Of a stretch of DNA of 8,384 nt, positions 5,647 through 8,384 are shown piece by piece. Source of the DNA: CAYPOY01 sp964412395 (GTDB lineage: Bacteria > Chloroflexota > Anaerolineae > B4-G1); the NCBI GenBank assembly GCA_964412395.1, contig CAYPOY010000230.1, forward strand, positions 1 to 8,384, read 5' to 3'. Under the pieces are notes generated by a model, which was not told where the DNA came from, made no database searches, and worked only from the letters and a program-made list of their open reading frames with translations. Made by a program: the position numbers and the translations under genes. Position 1 is the stretch's first letter; each line of letters opens with the position of its first letter.

Positions 5647-6987
5647 ATGATTGAAGCCCTGCGGAATGCCATGACTTTGCCCGACCTGCGGCGCAAGTTG
5701 TTGTATACGTTGCTGATCCTCATTATTTTCCGTCTGGCGGCACACGTGCCGGTGCCGGGGGTAGACCAGGAGGCCCTGGGGCAACTGCTGGCGGGCACTG
5801 GCGGTGCCAGCCAGTTATTCAATTTGCTGGACCTTCTATCCGGCGGGGCGGTGTCGAATTTTTCGGTTATGGCGAACAGCGTGTATCCATACATCAACGC
5901 TACCATTATCTTTCAGTTGCTGACCCCGATCATCCCAAGGTTAGAGCGGCTGGCCGAGGAAGGGGAGGCGGGTCGGCGTAAGCTCAATCAGTGGCAGTAC
6001 TATATAACCGTTCCACTGGCATTGTTGCAGGCTTTTGGGCAGACCCGGTACTTTAGCGCTGGGGTTGGCAGTGCGCCCATTTTGCCCCACTTCGGCTTCA
6101 GCCCACCAGAGAATATATTGCCTACCGTCTCGGTGTTGGTGGCGATGACCGCTGGCACGATGTTCGCTATCTGGTTGGGCGACTTGATCACCGAGCAGGG
6201 TATCGGTAACGGGTTGTCGTTGATCATATTCGGCGGCATCGTGTCCCGTGTGCCGCAGAACATCGGGCGCATCTGGACTCAGGCTCAAGCGGTGGAAGGT
6301 GGCGGCGTGGGGATGGGTGTGTTGATGCTGGGTATCTTCCTGGCTATCACGGCCATCACGATGTTCGTGATCGTAGTGGTGCAGGAAGGTGAGCGACGGA
6401 TCCCGGTGCAATATGGTAAGCGCGTGCGGGGCATCAAGATGTACGCCGGTGGAAGTGCCCACATTCCGTTGCGGGTCAACACGGCCGGTATGATACCGCT
6501 GATCTTTGCCCAGTCTTTTCTCACCCTCCCGGCGGTGGTTGCACAGTTCTTTGTCGCCGGTGAAAACGCTAGGGTGTCTCAGTTTGCTCAGGGGGTGATG
6601 AATTTCTTTAGTGGGCAGAGTCCGTGGTATGGTCTGCTTTACTTCCTGGCGGTGGTGGGGCTCACCTATTTCTATACTGATGTAATGGTTCAGCAGCAGG
6701 ATTTGCCGGGCGCGCTGAAACGACAGGGAGGCTTCATTCCAGGGATCCGACCGGGTAAGAAGACTGCCGATTACATTACCTCTGTCTACCGGCGTATCAC
6801 GCTAGTGGGGGCGCTCTTCCTGGGCGGAGTGGCGGTGTTGCCCTTTATCGTAGACCTGTTCTTACAAACGAGGGTACTGCTCATCACCTCTTCTGGCCTG
6901 CTGATCGTGGTCGGCGTGGTACTGGACACGGTGCGTCAGTTGGAGGCCCAACTCTTGATGCGTCACTACGAGGGGTTCATCAAGTAA
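5647..6987 (+). CDS. secY: Protein translocase subunit SecY, short C-terminal tail
   Basis: SecY is the inner-membrane channel of the Sec translocon, which works with SecE/SecG, SecA and ribosomes. The 446-aa product starts MIEALRNAMTLPDLRRKLLY. About ten hydrophobic helices are visible: TM1 ~18-36, plug/TM2 ~63-97 (FSVMANSVYPYINATIIFQL), TM3 ~117-135, TM4 ~157-180, TM5 ~185-205, TM6 ~222-246, TM7 ~278-300, TM8 ~325-346, TM9 ~382-402 and TM10 ~408-427. Conserved cytoplasmic loops for ribosome and SecA contact are present: QEGERRIPVQYGKRVRG, and GGFIPGIRPGKKT with R368 matching E. coli R357. The protein stops at MRHYEGFIK, lacking the short basic tail usual after this motif. The stop abuts an apparent adk remnant, so the tail was probably lost in a deletion. 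Confidence 0.97.
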   Translation: MIEALRNAMTLPDLRRKLLYTLLILIIFRLAAHVPVPGVDQEALGQLLAGTGGASQLFNLLDLLSGGAVSNFSVMANSVYPYINATIIFQLLTPIIPRLERLAEEGEAGRRKLNQWQYYITVPLALLQAFGQTRYFSAGVGSAPILPHFGFSPPENILPTVSVLVAMTAGTMFAIWLGDLITEQGIGNGLSLIIFGGIVSRVPQNIGRIWTQAQAVEGGGVGMGVLMLGIFLAITAITMFVIVVVQEGERRIPVQYGKRVRGIKMYAGGSAHIPLRVNTAGMIPLIFAQSFLTLPAVVAQFFVAGENARVSQFAQGVMNFFSGQSPWYGLLYFLAVVGLTYFYTDVMVQQQDLPGALKRQGGFIPGIRPGKKTADYITSVYRRITLVGALFLGGVAVLPFIVDLFLQTRVLLITSSGLLIVVGVVLDTVRQLEAQLLMRHYEGFIK

Positions 6988-7053
6988 GGAGAGCAGACGA
7001 TTGAGGATGTGCAAGCTGACCTACGGGCGGTCGTAGAAGCAGCCAGGGAGTAG
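6988..7053 (+). pseudogene. adk: Remnant of adenylate kinase gene: last ~21 codons only
   Basis: Immediately after the secY TAA, the same frame reads GEQTIEDVQAD, then LRAVVEAARE, then TAG. This resembles the C-terminal helix of adenylate kinase: E. coli Adk, from memory, ends VDGTKPVAEVRADLEKILG, sharing the G-x-x-x-(I/V)-x-x-V-x-A-D-(L) pattern. Adk normally lies between secY and map in this cluster, exactly here. The nucleotide-binding P-loop, LID and all upstream residues are absent and there is no normal start codon, so it cannot make an enzyme. Its last codons contain the AGGGAG SD of map, which may explain why this piece survived. Alternatively it is a former SecY tail cut off by a new stop codon, but its acidic makeup does not resemble SecY tails. 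Confidence 0.7.
7045..7050 (+). promoter_or_regulatory. Shine-Dalgarno site for map, inside the adk remnant
   Basis: AGGGAG lies 6 nt before the TTG at 7057 and overlaps the final Arg-Glu codons of the adk remnant. It supports TTG 7057 as the map start. Confidence 0.75.
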
Positions 7054-7056
7054 CCA

Positions 7057-7818
7057 TTGATCACTTTAAAGTCAGCAGCCGAGATTAACAAGATGCGCCA
7101 GTCTGCCCGGATTGTGGCCGAGGTGCTGGAGAGAATGCGGGAGTGGGCCACACCGGGTGTGCCGACGGCAGAGCTGGATAGGTTGGCGGAAACGGTGATC
7201 CGCAAGTACAACGCCATCCCGTCGTTCAAGGGGTACCCACCCGGCAGCGCTCATCCTTTTCCGGCCAGTATCTGCACCTCGGTGAACGAGGAACTGGTAC
7301 ACGGTATTCCTGGCCCGCGCGTGTTGCAGGAAGGGGACATTATCAGCATAGATGTCGGTGTTATACTGGACGGCTATCATGGCGATGCTGCGATCACACT
7401 GATGGTGGGGCAGGTTAGCCTGGAGGCACAGAGGCTGCTGGAGGTGACTGAAGGCGCGCTCTACGCAGGGATTGCCGCTGCCAGGGTAGGCGGCCGGTCC
7501 GGTGACATCTCCGCTGCCATTCAGTCCTACGTGGAGAGTCGCGGACATAACGTCGTGCGGGAGTACACCGGTCATGGCATTGGACGAAAGATGCACGAGG
7601 ATCCACAGGTACCCAACTATGGCCAACCAGGAAAAGGTGTGCGCTTGCGTAAGGGGATGACCGTGGCGCTGGAACCGATGGTGTTGGTCGGAGATAATCG
7701 TGTGAAGGTGCTGGACGATCATTGGACTGTGGTTTCGTGTGATGGGAAATTGACAGCCCATTTTGAACATGACATTGCCATCACCGATGGTGATGCAGAG
7801 ATTCTGTCGCGACTGTAG
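7057..7818 (+). CDS. map: Methionine aminopeptidase, type I
   Basis: This cytoplasmic metalloenzyme removes the initiator methionine from new proteins when the second residue is small. The 253-aa length is normal for the short type Ia form without an N-terminal extension. All catalytic positions are visible: H82 in VHGIP, metal ligands D99 (ISIDVG), D110 (YHGDAA), H173 (TGHGIG), E206 (ALEPM) and E237 (HFEHD), plus H180 in KMHEDP. The N-terminus MITLKSAAEINKMRQSARI matches family openings; initiation is at the rare codon TTG with AGGGAG 6 nt upstream. It lies after the adk remnant and 37 nt before rpmJ. infA, often the next gene, is absent. Confidence 0.97.
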   Translation: MITLKSAAEINKMRQSARIVAEVLERMREWATPGVPTAELDRLAETVIRKYNAIPSFKGYPPGSAHPFPASICTSVNEELVHGIPGPRVLQEGDIISIDVGVILDGYHGDAAITLMVGQVSLEAQRLLEVTEGALYAGIAAARVGGRSGDISAAIQSYVESRGHNVVREYTGHGIGRKMHEDPQVPNYGQPGKGVRLRKGMTVALEPMVLVGDNRVKVLDDHWTVVSCDGKLTAHFEHDIAITDGDAEILSRL

Positions 7819-7855
7819 GCAGGTGAATGGGTACAAGGCAGGGAGGTATGATGCG

Positions 7856-7969
7856 ATGAAGGTATCGCCCTCAGTGAAGCGGCGCTGCCCGAAGTGCAAG
7901 ATTGTTCGGCGGCGTGGCGTGGTACGAGTGATTTGCGAAAATCCAAAGCACAAGCAACGCCAGGGGTAA
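7856..7969 (+). CDS. rpmJ: 50S ribosomal protein L36, zinc form
   Basis: L36 is the smallest large-subunit protein and bridges 23S rRNA helices near the base of the L7/L12 stalk. The product is 37 aa, the exact family length, beginning MKVSPSVKRRCPKCK and ending RGVVRVICENPKHKQRQG. The zinc ligands C11, C14, C27 and H32 are all present, so it is the zinc-binding type. The ATG at 7856 has GGGAGG (7841-7846) 9 nt upstream. The frame is open further upstream into map, but that extension has no homology. Two other ATGs (7848, 7851) lie between SD and start, out of frame with rpmJ. Confidence 0.97.
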   Translation: MKVSPSVKRRCPKCKIVRRRGVVRVICENPKHKQRQG

Positions 7970-7973
7970 CTTC

Positions 7974-8047
7974 AAATCCCAAACCCCAAGACCCCAAGGT
8001 TGGGGGCTTTGTAGTGGCTGGGGTTTGCAACTTGGTCATTGGGATTT
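7974..8047. repeat. Stacked inverted repeats in the rpmJ-rpsM gap
   Basis: The 5' side carries three near-tandem blocks, AAATCCC (7974-7980), AAACCCC (7981-7987) and AAGACCCC (7988-7995). Each has a counterpart on the 3' side in mirrored order: GGGGGCTT (8002-8009), GGGGTTT (8020-8026) and GGGATTT (8041-8047). The pairings CAAACCCCA/TGGGGTTTG and AAATCCCAA/TTGGGATTT are each perfect over 9 bp; the innermost hairpin has CCCC/GGGG around AAGGTT. The RNA could form a long hairpin with two bulges on the 3' strand. No T-run follows and rpsM starts 17 nt later, so it is not a standard terminator. It may be an intergenic repeat family or a processing or stability element. Confidence 0.75.
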
Positions 8048-8063
8048 CTGACCGGAGGGAAGT

Positions 8064-8384
8064 ATGGCGCGTATTGCAGGGATAGACTTGCCACGGAGCA
8101 AGCGGGTGGAAATCGGTCTGACATATATTTACGGCATTGGGCGTAGTCTGAGCAATGAGATTCTGCGCAAGGCCAGGGTAGATCCCAACACGCGGGTCAG
8201 GGACTTGACGGAGTCGGAGGTTACTTCACTGCGTGAGGTTATTGACCGTGGGTACCAGGTTGAAGGTGACTTGCGGCGTGAATTGCAGATGAACATCAGA
8301 CGCCTGATGGATATTGGGTGCTATCGGGGTCTGCGTCACCGCCGTAATCTGCCTGTGCGCGGTCAGCGTACGCGGACGAACGCT
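8064..8384 (+). CDS. rpsM: 30S ribosomal protein S13, N-terminal part (3' end outside window)
   Basis: S13 is a small-subunit head protein that contacts P-site tRNA and forms bridges to the large subunit. The visible 107 codons begin MARIAGIDLPRSKRVEIGLT, followed by YIYGIGRSLSNEIL (the helix-hairpin-helix region), LTESEVTSLREVID, GDLRRELQMNIRRLMDIGCY, and RGLRHRRNLPVRGQRTRTNA in the C-terminal tRNA-contact region. Only the last ~15-20 residues, the basic tail, are missing past the window end. The ATG has GGAGG (8054-8058) 5 nt upstream. Its place after rpmJ marks the alpha-operon section, with rpsK expected next. Confidence 0.97.
   Translation, partial: MARIAGIDLPRSKRVEIGLTYIYGIGRSLSNEILRKARVDPNTRVRDLTESEVTSLREVIDRGYQVEGDLRRELQMNIRRLMDIGCYRGLRHRRNLPVRGQRTRTNA

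Noticed and set aside
7001..7036. Small out-of-frame ORF after the GGAGAG at 6988-6993 (TTG at 7001, ATG at 7007)
   Set aside because: Only about 9-11 codons, no homology. The GGAGAG is better explained as the Gly-Glu codons of the adk remnant.
7763..7855. Extended rpmJ reading frame starting inside map
   Set aside because: The extra 31 residues overlap map and lack L36 homology; the 37-aa product from 7856 has the exact family length and a proper SD.

Overview
The window is a single co-directional (+ strand) stretch of a bacterial S10/spc/alpha ribosomal-protein cluster. It runs rpsC(partial)-rplP-rpmC-rpsQ-rplN-rplX-rplE-rpsN-rpsH-rplF-rplR-rpsE-rpmD-rplO-secY-[adk remnant]-map-rpmJ-rpsM(partial). 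The DNA is moderately GC-rich by eye, Shine-Dalgarno (SD) sites of the GGAGG type are common, and GTG/TTG starts occur. The cluster uses the zinc-binding forms of S14 (60 aa), L36 and L24. This suggests a Gram-positive-like or deep-branching bacterial lineage. The protein style looks like Chloroflexota to me, but that is an impression from the sequences and not a phylogeny.

Positions 1-1970 hold the end of the S10-type section and the start of the spc section. The genes are tightly packed, with overlaps at rpmC/rpsQ (7 nt) and rpsQ/rplN (4 nt). Positions 2008-5590 hold the spc genes rplE to rplO, with a further 4-nt overlap at rpsE/rpmD. Positions 5647-7818 hold the translocon gene secY and methionine aminopeptidase map. 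Positions 7856-8384 start the alpha-type section with rpmJ and rpsM. The products are ribosomal proteins of both subunits, the channel that receives nascent secretory and membrane proteins, and the enzyme that trims initiator methionine. No promoter or convincing intrinsic terminator was seen, so the whole block is probably read through from upstream.

Three departures from the standard cluster stand out. (1) Adenylate kinase (adk), normally a full gene between secY and map, is missing. The 66 nt after the secY stop encode what looks like only the last ~21 residues of Adk, and SecY ends abruptly at the same point, which suggests a deletion scar. (2) The 167-nt rplE-rpsN gap holds a ~140-bp palindromic element with imperfect terminal inverted repeats, flanked by an exact 8-bp direct repeat (TAGCCTGG) that includes the rplE stop codon. 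This resembles a MITE-like insertion with target-site duplication; removing it restores a 19-nt gap with an intact SD. (3) infA, often found between map and rpmJ, is absent, and the 94-nt rpmJ-rpsM gap holds a second, different set of stacked inverted repeats.

I found no undescribed multi-gene system here. The notable signals are the genome scars and the small structured intergenic elements.
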